From assembly GCF_046348265.1 (NCBI RefSeq), contig NZ_JAXMEO010000006.1: a DNA stretch of 64,000 bases; one strand, 5' to 3'. Positions 50,512 through 59,693 of the stretch are shown here, piece by piece. The notes below the pieces were generated by a model. It was not told the DNA's origin. It saw only the letters and a program-made list of their open reading frames with translations, and did not search any database. The DNA comes from Pelomonas sp937871895. GTDB taxonomy: Bacteria > Pseudomonadota > Gammaproteobacteria > Burkholderiales > Burkholderiaceae_C. The position numbers and the translations under genes are program-made. Each line of letters opens with the position of its first letter. Positions within the stretch are counted from its first letter, which is position 1.

Positions 50512-51080
50512 GGGGCGGGGCGCTGTGCGGATTTGGGGCGGAAGGCCTTGCAGACCTCGTCATTCGTCTCTAAGAACGGGCCGCCAATGAGGTCGATGCA
50601 ATAGGGCACAGCGGCAAAGATGCCGCTGGCGGCCGGGTGGCCGGCCAGGGTCTCGGCGATGGCTTTGGGCTGACCGGGCAGGTTGATGATCAGGGCCTGC
50701 TTGCGGATCACCGCGACTTGGCGTGACAGGATGGCCGTCGGCACGAAGTGCAGCGAGATCTGGCGCATCTGCTCGCCAAAGCCGGGCATCTCGCGGTCCG
50801 CCACGGCCAGCGTTGCCTCAGGCGTCACGTCGCGCGGGGCGGGGCCGGTGCCGCCGGTGGTGAGCACGAGATGGCAGCCGGCGATGTCGACGAGTTCGAT
50901 CAAGGTCTCGCTGATGCGGCCGCGCTCGTCAGGGATCAGGCGTGGCACGAACTCGATGGGGTTCTTGAGGGCGCGGCTGAGCCAGTCCTGCAGCGCGGGC
51001 AGGCCCTTGTCCTCGTAGACACCGGTCGAAGCGCGGTCGCTGATGGAGACGATGCCGATGCGGACTGGGTCAAACGTCAT
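50508..51080 (-). CDS. mog: Molybdopterin adenylyltransferase
   Basis: 190 residues, MoaB/Mog fold. IGIVSISDRASTGVYEDKGL and the active-site TTGGTGPAPRDVTPEATLAV are diagnostic; INLPGQPKAIAETL follows. It adenylylates molybdopterin before molybdate insertion. It overlaps darP by 11 bp and thyA by 4 bp. No other molybdenum cofactor genes are close. Confidence 0.92.
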   Translation of the reverse strand: MTFDPVRIGIVSISDRASTGVYEDKGLPALQDWLSRALKNPIEFVPRLIPDERGRISETLIELVDIAGCHLVLTTGGTGPAPRDVTPEATLAVADREMPGFGEQMRQISLHFVPTAILSRQVAVIRKQALIINLPGQPKAIAETLAGHPAASGIFAAVPYCIDLIGGPFLETNDEVCKAFRPKSAQRPAP

Positions 51081-51618
51081 CGCCCACCTCGCTCACTTCG
51101 CTGGCCTTGATGAACTGGAACAGTTCGCGGTAGGCCCGGCCATTGCGCTTCTCGGGGGCGCCCGAGGCGTCCTTGCGGGCGGCGCGCACAAGGCTGCGGA
51201 GTTGCTGGATATCGACCTCGACATGCGCGTCGATGAAGGCCTGCAGCGCGTTGTCGTCTGAAAGCAAGCGTGCACGCCAGTGCTCGGCCTGATGCAGCTT
51301 CAGCGCGTCTTGCGCGTGACCAAGTTTGAAGGCGGCCACGGCTTCGCGGATGGGCTCGGGGTCCACCTTGCGCATCAGCTTGCCGACGTACTGCATCTGC
51401 CGGCGGCGGCCTTCGAAGTTGGTGATCTTCTTGGCCGCCTTGAGGGCGTCGCTCAGGATCTCGGGCAGGGCCAGGGGCTCCCAGCGCGATTCGGGCAGGC
51501 TCAGCATTTCTTCGCCCAGCTTTTGCAGCGCCGCCATGTCGCGCTTGAGCTGCGTCTTGCTGGGGCGCTCGACGTCGTCGTCGTCTTGGGAGGGGAATTC
51601 AGGGGAATCGACTTGCAT
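51070..51618 (-). CDS. darP: Ribosome biogenesis factor DarP (YjgA)
   Basis: 182 residues from ATG 51618. The family pattern SKTQLKRDMAALQKLGEEML followed by SLPESRWEPL, and later KKITNFEGRRRQMQYVGKLM, is clear. DarP (formerly YjgA/DUF615) helps assemble the large ribosomal subunit. It is head to head with pmbA, as in many proteobacteria. Confidence 0.92.
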   Translation of the reverse strand: MQVDSPEFPSQDDDDVERPSKTQLKRDMAALQKLGEEMLSLPESRWEPLALPEILSDALKAAKKITNFEGRRRQMQYVGKLMRKVDPEPIREAVAAFKLGHAQDALKLHQAEHWRARLLSDDNALQAFIDAHVEVDIQQLRSLVRAARKDASGAPEKRNGRAYRELFQFIKASEVSEVGDDV

Positions 51619-51707
51619 CGTCGCGGCCCGAGCAGCATGAGGCTGGCTCCGGGCGGGCTCAATCACGGGTCTTATCATTCTCGCCCACCCCACAGGCCTC
51701 ACCCGAC

Positions 51708-53075
51708 ATGCCCCAGCCTCAAGACGGCTTCAGCTTCGCGCCCGAAAGTTTCCAGCAGTTGATCGAAGACACCTTGGCCGAGGCGCGGCGTTTGGGTGCG
51801 TCGGACGCGGGGGCCGAGGTCTCCGAGGGCTGCGGCCTGTCCATCTCCGTCCGCAAGGGCGAGTTGGAGAACGTGGAGCGCAACCGGGACAAGTCGCTCG
51901 GCGTCAGCGTCTACCTCGGCCAGCGGCGCGGCAATGCCAGCACCTCGGATTTTTCGCCACAGGCCCTCCGTGACACGGTGCGCGCGGCGTACGACATCGC
52001 GCGCTTCACCGCCGAGGACGAGTTTGCCGGCCTGCCGGATGCGGAAGACCTGGCGCTGGACGCGGCGGCGCGGCCGGCACTGGACCTGTTTCACCCTTGG
52101 GCCATTGATGCCCAAGCCGCCGCCGAGATTGCTTTGCGCTGCGAGGCCGCCGCGTTTGCGACCGACAAGCGCATCACCAACAGCGAGGGCGCGTCCGTCT
52201 CCGCGCAGCAATCGCACTTTTGGATGGGCAACTCGCGAGGCTTTCGCGGGGGCTATGCCAGTTCGAGGCATTCGCTGTCGGTGGCGCCAATTGCTGGCCG
52301 CGGCGCGGGCATGGAGCGCGATGCCTGGTACAGCTCGATGCGCGACGCGGCCGAGCTGGCCTCGCCGGAGGCCGTGGGCCGCTACGCGGCTGAGCGTGCG
52401 CTTTCTCGCTTGAAGGCGCGCAAGGTCAAGACCGCCGAGGTGCCCGTGCTGTTCGAGAACACGCTGGCTGCGGGCCTGCTGGGGGCGCTGGTGCAGGCCA
52501 CCAGTGGCGGCGCGCTCTACCGCCGCACCACCTTCCTGCTCGACAGCCTGGGCCAGCCGGTGCTGGCTTCGCATGTGGACGTGCACGAGGACCCGCATGT
52601 CCGCAAGGGCAAGGGCAGCTCGCCATTCGACGACGAGGGCGTGGTGACCCGTGCGCGCAGTGTCGTGGACAGCGGCGTGCTGCAGGGCTATTTCCTCTCC
52701 AGCTACTCGGCGCGCAAGCTGGGCCTGCGCACAACGGGGCACGCCGGTGGCTCGCACAACCTCGTCATGCGCAGCCGCGCCACGGCGCCTGGGGATGACC
52801 TGCCCACCATGCTGCGCCGGCTGGGCACAGGGCTCTTCGTGACCGAGCTGATGGGCCAGGGCGTCAACTACGTGACGGGCGACTATTCGCGCGGCGCCAG
52901 CGGCTTCTGGGTCGAGAACGGCGAGCTGGCGTACCCCGTGCACGAGGTGACCATCGCCGGCAACCTCAAGGACATGCTGCGCGGCATTGTCGGCATCGGC
53001 GCGGACGCGTACACCGTGGGCGCCAAGACCGTGGGTTCGGTGCTGATCGACCGCATGAAGCTGGCCGGGCACTGA
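51708..53075 (+). CDS. pmbA: Metalloprotease PmbA (TldE)
   Basis: 455 residues. TldD/PmbA domain signs: ISVRKGELENVERNRDKSLG, NSEGASVSAQQSHFWMGNSR, the metal-site region SSPFDDEGVVTRARSVVDSG and a C-terminal VNYVTGDYSRGASGFWVENG. With TldD it forms a heterodimeric protease that matures microcins and degrades unfolded small proteins. TldD is not in the window. Divergent from darP with 90 bp between starts. Confidence 0.94.
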   Translation: MPQPQDGFSFAPESFQQLIEDTLAEARRLGASDAGAEVSEGCGLSISVRKGELENVERNRDKSLGVSVYLGQRRGNASTSDFSPQALRDTVRAAYDIARFTAEDEFAGLPDAEDLALDAAARPALDLFHPWAIDAQAAAEIALRCEAAAFATDKRITNSEGASVSAQQSHFWMGNSRGFRGGYASSRHSLSVAPIAGRGAGMERDAWYSSMRDAAELASPEAVGRYAAERALSRLKARKVKTAEVPVLFENTLAAGLLGALVQATSGGALYRRTTFLLDSLGQPVLASHVDVHEDPHVRKGKGSSPFDDEGVVTRARSVVDSGVLQGYFLSSYSARKLGLRTTGHAGGSHNLVMRSRATAPGDDLPTMLRRLGTGLFVTELMGQGVNYVTGDYSRGASGFWVENGELAYPVHEVTIAGNLKDMLRGIVGIGADAYTVGAKTVGSVLIDRMKLAGH

Positions 53076-53247
53076 ACGGCAGCTGCGGGGCCGACGCATT
53101 TTTAAGGCCGTTGTCAGCCTGGGTTTCACACGGCGAAAGTTGTCTGAAACTCAATGAAATCTCGCGGGTTAGCCCGGTGCGGAACGGGTGAATCGCGTTC
53201 CTAGAATCGATTCGCTTCCCTTGCATCAACCCTTCAGGAGACAGTTC

Positions 53248-54330
53248 ATGGAACGTCGTTCATTTGTTCGCCAAGCCGGTCTGGCTGGCGTTCTCGCGGC
53301 CGGCAGCGCACCGGCCATCGTGCACGCACAGGCACAGATCCGCTGGCGTCTGGCGTCCAGCTTTCCTAAGTCGCTGGACACGATTTTTGGCGCCGCCGAC
53401 GTCATGGCCAAGAAGGTCAGTGAGATGACCGGCGGCAAGTTCCAGATCACGACCCATGCGGGCGGTGAGCTGATGCCTGCCTTCGGTGTGGTGGACGGTG
53501 TGCAGCAGGGTACCGTCGAGATGGCGCATACCGCGCCCTATTACTTCTTCGGCAAGGACGAGACCTTTGCCATCGGTTGCGCCATCCCCTTCGGCCTGAA
53601 CAGCCGCCAGATGACGGCCTGGATGGTCGAAGGCAACGGACTGAAGCTGATGCGCGAGTTCTATCGCAACTACAACATCATCAACTTCGCGGGCGGCAAC
53701 ACCGGCGCGCAGATGGGCGGCTGGTACCGCAAGGAGATCAAGAGCGTCGCCGACGTCAAGGGCCTCAAGATGCGCATCGGCGGCTTTGCTGGCCGCGTGC
53801 TTGAGCGCATGGGCGGTGTTCCGCAGAACATCCCCGGCGGCGAGATCTACTCGGCGCTGGAGAAGGGCACCATCGACGCGGCTGAATGGGTCGGGCCCTA
53901 TGACGACCAGAAGCTCGGCTTCAACAAGGTCGCCCCGAACTACTACTACCCTGGCTGGTGGGAAGGCGGCCCGCAGCTCGACTTCTACGTCAACACCAAG
54001 GCCTATGACTCGCTGACGCCCGAATACAAGGCCATCCTCGAAGCCGCCACCTACACGGCCCACGTGGACATGCAGGCCAAGTACGACGCCAAGAACCCGA
54101 TTGCGCTCAAGCAGTTGGTGGGCTCGGGCACCAAGCTGTTCCGCTTCCCCAAGGACGTGATGGAGACGGCGTTCAAGGAATCGATGGGCCTCTATGCGGA
54201 ACTTTCGGGCAAGAACCCGAATTGGCGCAAGATTTACGAGGACTACGCCAACTTCCGCCGCGACCAGAACCTCTGGTTCCGCTTCGCTGAAGCGGGCTTC
54301 GACGACTTCATGCAGTCGCAAAAGCTCTGA
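53248..54330 (+). CDS. TRAP transporter periplasmic binding protein (DctP/TakP-like)
   Basis: 360 residues, RBS CAGGAG ahead of ATG 53248. The leader MERRSFVRQAGLAGVLAAG has a twin-arginine pattern. The DctP fold is clear: FGAADVMAKKVSEMTGGKFQ, and KMRIGGFAGRVLERMGG, where the Arg clamps the carboxylate of the ligand. Similarity in the stretch TGAQMGGWYRKEIKS and PGWWEGGPQLDFYVN suggests the TakP/lactate-pyruvate clade. The membrane subunits lie about 1.5 kb downstream on the opposite strand, separated by a Na+/H+ antiporter gene. Confidence 0.88.
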   Translation: MERRSFVRQAGLAGVLAAGSAPAIVHAQAQIRWRLASSFPKSLDTIFGAADVMAKKVSEMTGGKFQITTHAGGELMPAFGVVDGVQQGTVEMAHTAPYYFFGKDETFAIGCAIPFGLNSRQMTAWMVEGNGLKLMREFYRNYNIINFAGGNTGAQMGGWYRKEIKSVADVKGLKMRIGGFAGRVLERMGGVPQNIPGGEIYSALEKGTIDAAEWVGPYDDQKLGFNKVAPNYYYPGWWEGGPQLDFYVNTKAYDSLTPEYKAILEAATYTAHVDMQAKYDAKNPIALKQLVGSGTKLFRFPKDVMETAFKESMGLYAELSGKNPNWRKIYEDYANFRRDQNLWFRFAEAGFDDFMQSQKL

Positions 54331-54383
54331 GTTTGAGAACCGCCGGTGCCGCGCTTGCGCGGCGCCAGGCTCCTCTGGTGTTC

Positions 54384-54414
54384 ACCCCTGCTGCGCAAGC
54401 ACCAGGGGTTTTTT
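54384..54414 (+). terminator. Terminator after the TRAP binding-protein gene
   Basis: 7-bp stem ACCCCTG/CAGGGGT (54384-54390, 54403-54409) with a 12-nt loop and six T bases (54409-54414). Confidence 0.75.
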
Positions 54415-54444
54415 GTCGCCGGCGTTTGCTGTGGCTGCGGTGCG

Positions 54445-55704
54445 TCAGAGCAGCCTGAAGGCGCAGGCTGCCACCAGGGTGGGCGGCAGCGCCGCAAGCA
54501 GCAGGCCCAGCGGATGGATGGTCTGGTCCTCGAAATGAGGACGCAGGATGGCGAAGCCTGCGGGGTTGGGCGCATTGGCAATCACGGTCAAACCGCCGCC
54601 CGTGACGGCCCCGGCCACCAGGGCGACCTTGAACTCTGCGCTCAGGCCCGGCACCAGCGAACCGAGGTAGGTCAGCGCCGCGTTGTCGGTGATGGCGGTG
54701 AGGGCCGTGGCACCCCAGTAGACGGCGTCAGCATTCATGGCAAGCAGGGCTGGTTGCAGCCACCATTGCTGCTGGCCTCCGAGCACCACAAGGCCGGCCA
54801 GGAAGAAGGCTACCAACAAGGCCTCGCGCAGGATGAGGCGATCCTGGTGGTCCTTGTAGGCCGTGGCGAAGCCCATGAAGAACAGGAACAGGCCGAGGAA
54901 CACCGGTGGGTGGTGCGCAAACACGACCACGCCCGTCAGGAAGAGCAACTGCACCGCGACGATGGAGGCCGGCACACGTGGGCCGATGCCGACAGGCGCC
55001 GCGACCCCTAGCCGCCGCAGCTCCTTGCTGAACAGCAGGGTCAGCACGGCCGCGTTGGTGGTGACGGCGAGTGCCGCCTTCCAGCCAAAGTGGCCGAACA
55101 CATAGGCCATGTCCCAGCCCCAGGTGGCGGCCACCATCAACACGGGTGGTGCGGCGAAGGGCGTCAGCGTGCCGCCAATCGACACATTGACGAACAGCAC
55201 GCCCACCACGCCGTAACGCAGGCGCTGGCTGACGTTCTGCTGGAAGAGACCATCACGAAGCATCAAGGCCGCAAGGGTCATGGCAGCAGGTTCGGTGATG
55301 ACCGAGCCGAGCAGCGGCACGAGCGTGAGGGTCAGAAAGCAGAGCGCCATCGCACGCGGCAGCGGCAATGCGCCTGCCGCGAAGCCCACGAGGTCGCGCG
55401 CGAACTGCAGTACGGGCCGTGTGCCGGCCACCACCATGATGGCGAAGACGAACAGCGGCTCGGTGTAGTTGCGGCTGTCGAGGTACTGCGTGCCTTGCTG
55501 CTTGCCTTGCAGGCCGAAGATGAACAGCACCAGCACCAGGGCCCAGAAGCCAAACACGATCTCGACTTCGCCCAGCAAGTGCCACAGGCCCGCATGCTTG
55601 GGCTGGCGATGGGCGAGCCGCTCAAAGAACTTGGTCGAGAAGGTATGGATCAGCGCCACCGCAAAGAGCAGGGCGCCGATGACTTCGAGCGTGGATGGGT
55701 TCAT
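54445..55704 (-). CDS. Putative Na+/H+ antiporter (PF07399 type)
   Basis: 419 residues from ATG 55704, about twelve membrane segments. The family patterns GVLFVNVSIGGTLTPFAAPP, ITEPAAMTLAALMLRDGLFQ and TDNAALTYLGSLVPGLSAEF fit the Na_H_antiport_3 group. It probably exchanges sodium for protons. It sits between the binding protein and the membrane subunits of the TRAP transporter, all within 5 kb. TRAP transporters use a sodium gradient, so it may restore it; that is inference. Confidence 0.82.
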   Translation of the reverse strand: MNPSTLEVIGALLFAVALIHTFSTKFFERLAHRQPKHAGLWHLLGEVEIVFGFWALVLVLFIFGLQGKQQGTQYLDSRNYTEPLFVFAIMVVAGTRPVLQFARDLVGFAAGALPLPRAMALCFLTLTLVPLLGSVITEPAAMTLAALMLRDGLFQQNVSQRLRYGVVGVLFVNVSIGGTLTPFAAPPVLMVAATWGWDMAYVFGHFGWKAALAVTTNAAVLTLLFSKELRRLGVAAPVGIGPRVPASIVAVQLLFLTGVVVFAHHPPVFLGLFLFFMGFATAYKDHQDRLILREALLVAFFLAGLVVLGGQQQWWLQPALLAMNADAVYWGATALTAITDNAALTYLGSLVPGLSAEFKVALVAGAVTGGGLTVIANAPNPAGFAILRPHFEDQTIHPLGLLLAALPPTLVAACAFRLL

Positions 55705-55727
55705 GCGCGGCAAGCGATGTGTTTGAA

Positions 55728-55753
55728 GCCGGCGGGAACCCCGTGCGGGGCCG
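55728..55753. repeat. Short GC-rich hairpin element
   Basis: CCGGCGGG followed by CCCC-GTGC-GGGG (55739-55742, 55747-55750) and GCCG. The same order, CCGGCGGG then CCCC/GGGG then GGCCG, occurs at 21710-21746 between the PhnD- and PhnC-like genes, so both may be copies of one small intergenic element. Confidence 0.45.
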
Positions 55754-55786
55754 AAGCGCCGACGCGCGTCGACGCTTTGGCAGGGC

Positions 55787-57472
55787 TCACTTGGACGCCG
55801 CGCTGGCTGCTTCGGGCAGGCCGAAGAGCTGGTTCATGTCCACGTCCTTCTTGGGCTCTTCGGGCGGTTGCACTTCCAGGATGACGTTGCTGGTGTCGAC
55901 CTCGGCCTTGCGATCCAGCCCGCCCGAGACCATGCCCGGGAAGCCGATGACGAGCCCGATCATGATGATCTGGATGCACACGAAGGGCACGGCACCCCAG
56001 TAGATCTGGCCAGTGGTGACCTGCTCGACCTGGCGGCCCGTGACGCGATCCTTGTAGTCCTGCGTGGGCGCAACGCTGCGCAGGTAGAACAGCGCGAAGC
56101 CGAAGGGTGGGTGCATGAAGGAGGTCTGCATGTTCACCGCCAGCAGCACGCCGAACCAAACCAGGTCAATGCCGAGCTTGTCAGCCACCGGCGCCAGCAG
56201 CGGCACCACGATGAAGGAGAGCTCGAAGAAGTCCAGGAAGAAGGCCAGCAGGAAGATCAGGATGTTCACCACGATCAAGAAGCCAAGCTGTCCGCCGGGC
56301 AGGCTGGACAGCAGATGCTCCACCCAGCGCGGGCCGTCCACCCCTTGGAAGGTGAGGCTGAAGACCGTCGAACCGACCAGGATGAAGACCACGAAGCAGG
56401 ACAGCTTCATCGTCGTGTCCATCGCCTGACGCAGCAGCGGCAGGGCCAGGCGCTTGCGCGCCACGGCCATCACCAGGGCGCCCACCGCGCCCATGGCGCC
56501 GCCCTCGGTCGGGGTGGCGATGCCGAGGAAGATGGTGCCCAGCACCAGGAAGATCAGGGCCAGTGGCGGGATCAGCACAAAGGTGATGCGCTCGGCCATA
56601 CGGGACAGCAGGCCCAGACGCAGCAGGCGGTTGGCCACCGCGAGCGCAAAGGCCAGGCCCACGCCCACGGACATCGAGATGACGATGTTCTCGTCGGTCG
56701 GCGTGCCCTCAGGACGTGAGTGGCTGAACGCGACGGCGGCGGCCGTGCAAACCACGAACAACACGAGCAGCGAACGCTGGCCGCTGCTGCCGTCGTCCTC
56801 GCGGATGGTGCGGGCCTCGGGCGGCAGGGCGGGCGCCCAGTGCGGCTTGATCAGCGTGATCAGCAACACATAGCCCACATAGAGCCCGGTCAGCACAAAG
56901 CCTGGGATGAAGGCGCCCTTGTAGAGGTCGCCCACGCTGCGGCCAAGCTGGTCGGCCATGATGATCAGCACCAGCGAGGGCGGGATGATCTGGGCCAGCG
57001 TGCCCGAGGCCGCGATGGTGCCGGCCGCCAGGCGCCGGTCATAGCCATAGCGCAGCATGATGGGCAGGGAGATCAAGCCCATCGAGATGACCGAAGCGGC
57101 CACCACACCGGTCGTGGCCGCCAGCATGGCGCCCACGAAGATCACCGCATAGGCCAGGCCACCGCGAATCGGCCCGAACAACTGGCCAATGGTGTCGAGC
57201 AAGTCCTCCGCCATGCCGGAGCGCTCGAGGATCAAGCCCATGAAGGTGAAGAACGGAATCGCCAGCAGCGTCTCGTTCTGCATGATCCCGAAGATGCGCA
57301 AGGGCAGCGCTTGCAACAGCGTTGCTGGCAACAGACCCAGTTCGATACCCACGAAGGCGAAGGCAAGTCCCGCAGCCGCCAACGAGAAGGCGACCGAAAA
57401 GCCCATCAGCAGGAAGAGGATCAGGCCGCCGAACATGATCGGCGCCATATTGGTTTGGAAGAACTCCATCAT
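55787..57472 (-). CDS. dctM: TRAP transporter large permease subunit (DctM)
   Basis: 561 residues, long for DctM, with about twelve to fourteen membrane segments. Typical parts: GLILFLLMGFSVAFSLAAAG, FTFMGLILERSGMAEDLL, GAMLAATTGVVAASVISMGL, IATPTEGGAMGAVGALVMA and MQTSFMHPPFGFALFYLRS. A non-conserved loop near residues 220-270 and a C-terminal soluble extension explain the extra length. It overlaps the small permease gene by ATGA. Confidence 0.9.
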   Translation of the reverse strand: MMEFFQTNMAPIMFGGLILFLLMGFSVAFSLAAAGLAFAFVGIELGLLPATLLQALPLRIFGIMQNETLLAIPFFTFMGLILERSGMAEDLLDTIGQLFGPIRGGLAYAVIFVGAMLAATTGVVAASVISMGLISLPIMLRYGYDRRLAAGTIAASGTLAQIIPPSLVLIIMADQLGRSVGDLYKGAFIPGFVLTGLYVGYVLLITLIKPHWAPALPPEARTIREDDGSSGQRSLLVLFVVCTAAAVAFSHSRPEGTPTDENIVISMSVGVGLAFALAVANRLLRLGLLSRMAERITFVLIPPLALIFLVLGTIFLGIATPTEGGAMGAVGALVMAVARKRLALPLLRQAMDTTMKLSCFVVFILVGSTVFSLTFQGVDGPRWVEHLLSSLPGGQLGFLIVVNILIFLLAFFLDFFELSFIVVPLLAPVADKLGIDLVWFGVLLAVNMQTSFMHPPFGFALFYLRSVAPTQDYKDRVTGRQVEQVTTGQIYWGAVPFVCIQIIMIGLVIGFPGMVSGGLDRKAEVDTSNVILEVQPPEEPKKDVDMNQLFGLPEAASAASK

Positions 57473-58071
57473 GGCTTGGCCTCCGGCGCGGTGCCTGCTT
57501 GGGCGCGGATGGCCTCAGCGAGTTCCTCTTCGGCAGACTTTTCGTTGGATTTGCGTCCCGGGTCGGCAATCAAGCCCTTGAGGAAGGCCACGCGCTTGAT
57601 CAACTCCGACACGCCCTGCAACCCCAGCAGCGCCAAACCTGCGGGCAGCAGCGCGAACACCGGCCACCGGATCAAGCCGCCCGCATTGCCCGACTGCTCA
57701 CCGGTCACATAGGCCCGGACCACCAAGGGCCAGACCAAGGTGATGGTGATGGCCACAAAGGGCATCAAGAAGGCTGCGAGCCCAAAGATCTCGACCTTGA
57801 TCTGGGTGCGCCGCGAGAAGCGGCCCAGCACCACATCAATCTTGACGTGCTCCTGGCGCAGCAGCGTGTAGCCGGCGGCGAGCAGGAAGATCGCGGCGAA
57901 CAGATACCACTGGATCTCCAGCAAGGCGTTGGAGCTGGTGTTGAACACCTTGCGAACCACCGCATTGCCGGCGCTGATCAGGACGGTGGCCAGGACCAGC
58001 CAGGCAACCCAGCGACCGACCCATTCATTGAGGCGGTCGATGCCTCGTGAGAGTGGAAGTAATGAGGACAC
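57469..58071 (-). CDS. dctQ: TRAP transporter small permease subunit (DctQ)
   Basis: 200 residues from GTG 58071, which has GGAGA five bases upstream; an ATG at 58128 would add 19 residues without homology. Four membrane segments with the DctQ patterns NEWVGRWVAWLVLATVLISA and LLEIQWYLFAAIFLLAAGYT, then HVKIDVVLGRFSRR. It bridges the binding protein and DctM. The charged C-terminus (NEKSAEEELAEAIRAQ) is cytoplasmic. Overlaps dctM by 4 bp. Confidence 0.87.
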   Translation of the reverse strand: MSSLLPLSRGIDRLNEWVGRWVAWLVLATVLISAGNAVVRKVFNTSSNALLEIQWYLFAAIFLLAAGYTLLRQEHVKIDVVLGRFSRRTQIKVEIFGLAAFLMPFVAITITLVWPLVVRAYVTGEQSGNAGGLIRWPVFALLPAGLALLGLQGVSELIKRVAFLKGLIADPGRKSNEKSAEEELAEAIRAQAGTAPEAKP

Positions 58072-58256
58072 GGAATCTCCAGGAAGCGTGAAGTCGCAGA
58101 TCGCGGCCGCGCAAGGCCGGCCAGTCATTGCGCACCGGGCGCCTGCATATCAAGGCGCCGCCCCGACGCAATGCGCATCGGGGGTGGCGGAGATTTTGCG
58201 ATCTGGGGCTGAACAGCGCCTGAAATGCGCTGTGCTTCAGGGAAAGTCCCAGGCGG

Positions 58257-58598
58257 TCAGCGCTGCAGCGCTGCGGCGATGAGCCGGGTGCTGCGGGCAC
58301 CCGAGCGGCAGAAGGCCAGGATGGGGCGTGGCAGGGTCTCCAGCAGCCCGGCCATCGTCTCGATTTCTTCGGGCGACTGGTAGCCGCCGCTCACCGGCAA
58401 GAAGCGGTAGACCAACCCGGCTGCCTCGGCGGCGGCCTGCATCGCGGCACTGGTGGGCTGGTCGGGGCCGCCCTCGAAGTCCGGGCGGTTGTTGACCACG
58501 CTCTTGAAGCCGGCGGCTGCTGCGGCGGCCATGGCTTCAGGCATCAGTTGGGGCGCGACGGCGAGGTCGTCGGTCAGGGCTTGGCAGGGTAGGTCCAT
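58257..58598 (-). CDS. TIGR01244 family sulfur transferase / protein tyrosine phosphatase-like
   Basis: 113 residues. AAAAAGFKSVVNNRPDFEGG and AFCRSGARSTRLIAAALQR: the C-(x5)-R P-loop (CRSGARS) is that of dual-specificity-phosphatase-like folds and of the beta-lactamase-hydrolase-like proteins linked to sulfide and sulfur metabolism. A sulfur transferase role is possible, but substrate is unknown. It is three bases from the YqeY gene on the same strand. Confidence 0.82.
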   Translation of the reverse strand: MDLPCQALTDDLAVAPQLMPEAMAAAAAAGFKSVVNNRPDFEGGPDQPTSAAMQAAAEAAGLVYRFLPVSGGYQSPEEIETMAGLLETLPRPILAFCRSGARSTRLIAAALQR

Positions 58599-58601
58599 GG
58601 T

Positions 58602-59054
58602 TCAGCTCGCGGGGTTCAGCGCAGCCTTCACGGCCGCAGACACTTGACTCATCTCGGCGACGCCGCCGAGTGCGGCCTTGGCTGCGGCCATGACCTTGCC
58701 CATATCAGCCGGGCCCTTGGCGCCGAGTTCAGCGACCAGAGCGTTCACGCGCACGGCTACCTCGTCGGCACTCAGGCGCTCGGGCAGGTAGGCCTCCAGC
58801 ACCTTGAGTTCGGCCGCCTCCTTGGCCACCAAGTCGTCTCGGCCGGCAGCGCTGAACTGGGTGATGGAGTCACGGCGCTGCTTGATCAGCTTGTCCACGA
58901 TGGCGACCAGGGCCGCGTCGTCAACGGTGATGCGCTCGTCCACTTCCTTCTGCTTGACCGCCGCCAGCAGCAGGCGGATGGCGCCCAGCCGCTCACTGTC
59001 CTTGGCGCGCATGGCGGCTTTCATGTCTTCGGTGATGCGATCTTTGAGGCTCAT
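58602..59054 (-). CDS. GatB/YqeY family protein
   Basis: 150 residues, all-helical. SLKDRITEDMKAAMRAKDSE and RDSITQFSAAGRDDLVAKEA are typical of YqeY; the C-terminal KGPADMGKVMAAAKAALGG matches the tRNA-binding GatB tail domain. In E. coli-like genomes YqeY is often between rpsU and dnaG. Its role may be in amidation of misacylated tRNA, but this is not proven. Confidence 0.9.
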   Translation of the reverse strand: MSLKDRITEDMKAAMRAKDSERLGAIRLLLAAVKQKEVDERITVDDAALVAIVDKLIKQRRDSITQFSAAGRDDLVAKEAAELKVLEAYLPERLSADEVAVRVNALVAELGAKGPADMGKVMAAAKAALGGVAEMSQVSAAVKAALNPAS

Positions 59055-59158
59055 GGTGTGCAGAGAGTGGAGGGCAGAAATGAAATGACCCGCAACAGCG
59101 TCCTGTGGCGGGTCATCGGCAGATGTCGGACCCGAGCGCTGGGCTCAGGCGGCGGGCA

Positions 59159-59371
59159 TCAGTACAGCTTCTTGGGCAGCTGCATGCTGCGCACGCGCTT
59201 GTAGTGGCGCTTCACGGCCGCAGCCTTCTTGCGCTTGCGCTCGGCGGTGGGCTTTTCGTAGAACTCGCGGGCGCGGAGGTCAGTCAGCAGGCCCAGCTTT
59301 TCGATGGTGCGCTTGAAGCGACGCAGGGCAACGTCGAACGGCTCGTTTTCCTTGACGCGGATGGTGGTCAT
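59159..59371 (-). CDS. rpsU: 30S ribosomal protein S21
   Basis: 70 residues from ATG 59371 (AAGGAAAT ahead of it). [20 protein letters not shown] and the basic [18 protein letters not shown] are diagnostic. S21 helps start translation by promoting mRNA base-pairing with 16S rRNA. It is followed by the YqeY gene with 104 bp between them; dnaG and rpoD are not seen here. Confidence 0.97.
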
Positions 59372-59473
59372 TGATTTCCTTCGGATGCGCTCGGTATTCG
59401 GGAATCGCGTCGTGGGCCGGTGTTCCACCGTGAACCCCGAATCGACACGCAGGGTTTGCTAGCAAAGCCGAGG

Positions 59474-59502
59474 ATTCTATCCGGAAATCCAGGCGCAAGC
59501 AA
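59474..59502 (-). promoter_or_regulatory. Probable sigma-70 promoter of rpsU
   Basis: On the minus strand TTGCTT (59502-59497), 17-bp spacer, TAGAAT (59479-59474). It lies about 100 bp upstream of the rpsU start, leaving a fairly long 5' leader. Confidence 0.6.
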
Positions 59503-59693
59503 AATGCTGACGACTCGCGAGTTTCTCGGCCTCAGCCGGGGCCGGCATTTTGGTGCAGTGCACTTCGAGCAGGTCTCCTCGTTCTTGGGAATCCAATGGC
59601 CTGAGGTGATGCCGAAACTCGTTAGCATGCGCAGACCAAGGGGCGTTTGGTCGCGGTCTTGAAACTGCCTGAACCTCCCAAGCGCTGCTGCAC
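59503..59693. other. Non-coding stretch between rpsU promoter and the PAS/GGDEF gene
   Basis: Together with the rpsU leader this makes a 322-bp stretch without a gene (59372-59693). An 80-codon open frame at 59420-59662 crosses the rpsU promoter and has no recognisable content. I see no convincing promoter for the plus-strand gene, no tRNA and no strong hairpin. Confidence 0.5.

Noticed and set aside
59420..59662. 80-codon plus-strand frame upstream of the PAS/GGDEF gene
   Set aside because: It runs across the rpsU leader and promoter, has no recognisable family and no good ribosome binding site.
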